64,000 nt of DNA from Cohnella ginsengisoli (lineage in GTDB: Bacteria; Bacillota; Bacilli; Paenibacillales; Paenibacillaceae). The position numbers and the translations under genes were made by a program. Location: assembly GCF_029525555.1 (NCBI RefSeq), contig NZ_JAPDHZ010000008.1:124001-188000 (forward strand), read 5' to 3'. This document shows, piece after piece, positions 63,540-64,000 of this stretch (position 1 is its first letter; each line of letters starts with the position of its first letter). The notes under the pieces are model-generated. The model searched no databases. It was not told the origin of the DNA and saw only the letters and a program-made list of their open reading frames with translations.

Positions 63540-64000
63540 GACCAGGGAGCGGCCAGCGGGAAAAGCCCGTTCGCCCGGACCCGCTCGTACGCCCTTCGCC
63601 TCGTTCAGCAGGCGCGAGACCCTGTCCTCGTCCTGCATGATCCGTTCGATGTCGAACAGGACGGGGATCAGCGCGGACGTCGGCCCCTGCATGACCGGCC
63701 CCCGCTGCTCGACGCCGAGCCCGAAGACGATCCGGAGCATGCGGTACAGCCTGCGCTCGATGAGCGCGACATAATAGCGGGGAGCGAATCGCTCCGCGTG
63801 ATCGTGAAAAATCTCGAAGAACGTGCCGAAGCGTCCCTGTCGTTGGTAAGCTTCCGCGATGCACAGCTTGTCGATCTCCCAAATCCGGTACGGGGATTCC
63901 CTAATCTCCGCCTCCTTCGAGAAGGGATGCTTGTACGGCCCTTCGACCGTGCTGCGCGGATTGCCCGGGCGATACGGAATGAACTCGATCGTCCCGATCG
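63524..64000 (-). CDS. Acyltransferase-like protein (GNAT/N-acyl amino acid synthase type), partial and frameshifted
   Basis: The gene enters from beyond the window. Read from 63998 it gives EFIPYRPGNPRSTVEGPYKH, IWEIDKLCIAEAYQRQGRFG and YYVALIERRLYRMLRI, a pattern like autoinducer-synthase/FeeM-type GNAT acyltransferases. A C3/G3 run at 63592-63594 shifts the frame; with two bases the end reads EAKAYERVRANGLFPLAAPWSKKRV and stops at 63524, next to the terminator. Without correction the frame runs on through the terminator to 63450, which is unlikely. Function is inferred from general resemblance only. Confidence 0.5.

Overview
The window looks like a chromosomal segment of a GC-rich, spore-forming Paenibacillaceae bacterium (Cohnella/Paenibacillus type). 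The grounds are strong AGGAGG-type ribosome binding sites, a Spo0M-family protein, an RsbQ homologue, several AraC-type two-component and single-component regulators paired with lipoprotein sugar-binding proteins, and two GH43 glycosidases. No rRNA, tRNA, CRISPR-cas, phage or plasmid gene was seen. Species is not determined.

Layout: 1-3.7 kb, small housekeeping and detoxification genes (ArsR fragment, DinB, two GNATs, an SDR, a SUFU-domain protein). 3.8-9.6 kb, a GntR regulator, a clear GntR-type operator, then a likely operon of metallophosphoesterase, tyrosine-phosphatase-like protein and a three-part ABC importer. 9.8-11.2 kb, an intact IS256-family insertion with an 8-bp target duplication. 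11.4-20 kb, a minus-strand operon (histidine kinase, AraC response regulator, sugar-binding lipoprotein, two permeases, second binding lipoprotein) divergent from a GH43 gene with a cre-like site. 20-31.6 kb, regulators and transporters (MerR, Spo0M, NAD epimerase, EamA exporter/MocR pair, orphan peptide-binding lipoprotein, RsbQ plus PAS-GGDEF). 31.8-38.9 kb, solo trpB, sugar isomerase, AraC, chemoreceptor, small membrane/HTH genes. 39.2-40.6 kb, a second IS256-family element. 41-50.5 kb, AraC sensors, orphan binding lipoprotein, and ThuA / Gfo-Idh-MocA / glycerate kinase / tartronate-semialdehyde-reductase-like genes. 50.7-54.3 kb, GH43 and a CBM6-GH71/99-like enzyme. 55-64 kb, large catalase, ArsR plus old yellow enzyme, nucleoside hydrolase, SDR, HD-GYP protein, twin small membrane proteins and a truncated acyltransferase-like gene.

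Two window-wide features matter most. First, many intergenic spaces hold short repeat arrays of unrelated sequence but with the same strict spacing: exactly 51 bp in five families or loci (2.2, 9.7, 23.8, 40.6 and 54.7 kb), about 50 bp in others and 72 bp in one. The 23.8-kb array has about 21 units without a single indel. Most families have an imperfect palindromic core, and they abut or enter the 3' ends of genes. Second, about twenty genes are broken by a single-base gain or loss inside a homopolymer. In nearly all, one base restores a full-length conserved protein, so these are most likely sequencing or assembly errors rather than pseudogenes. I annotate them as single genes and give the position of each break.
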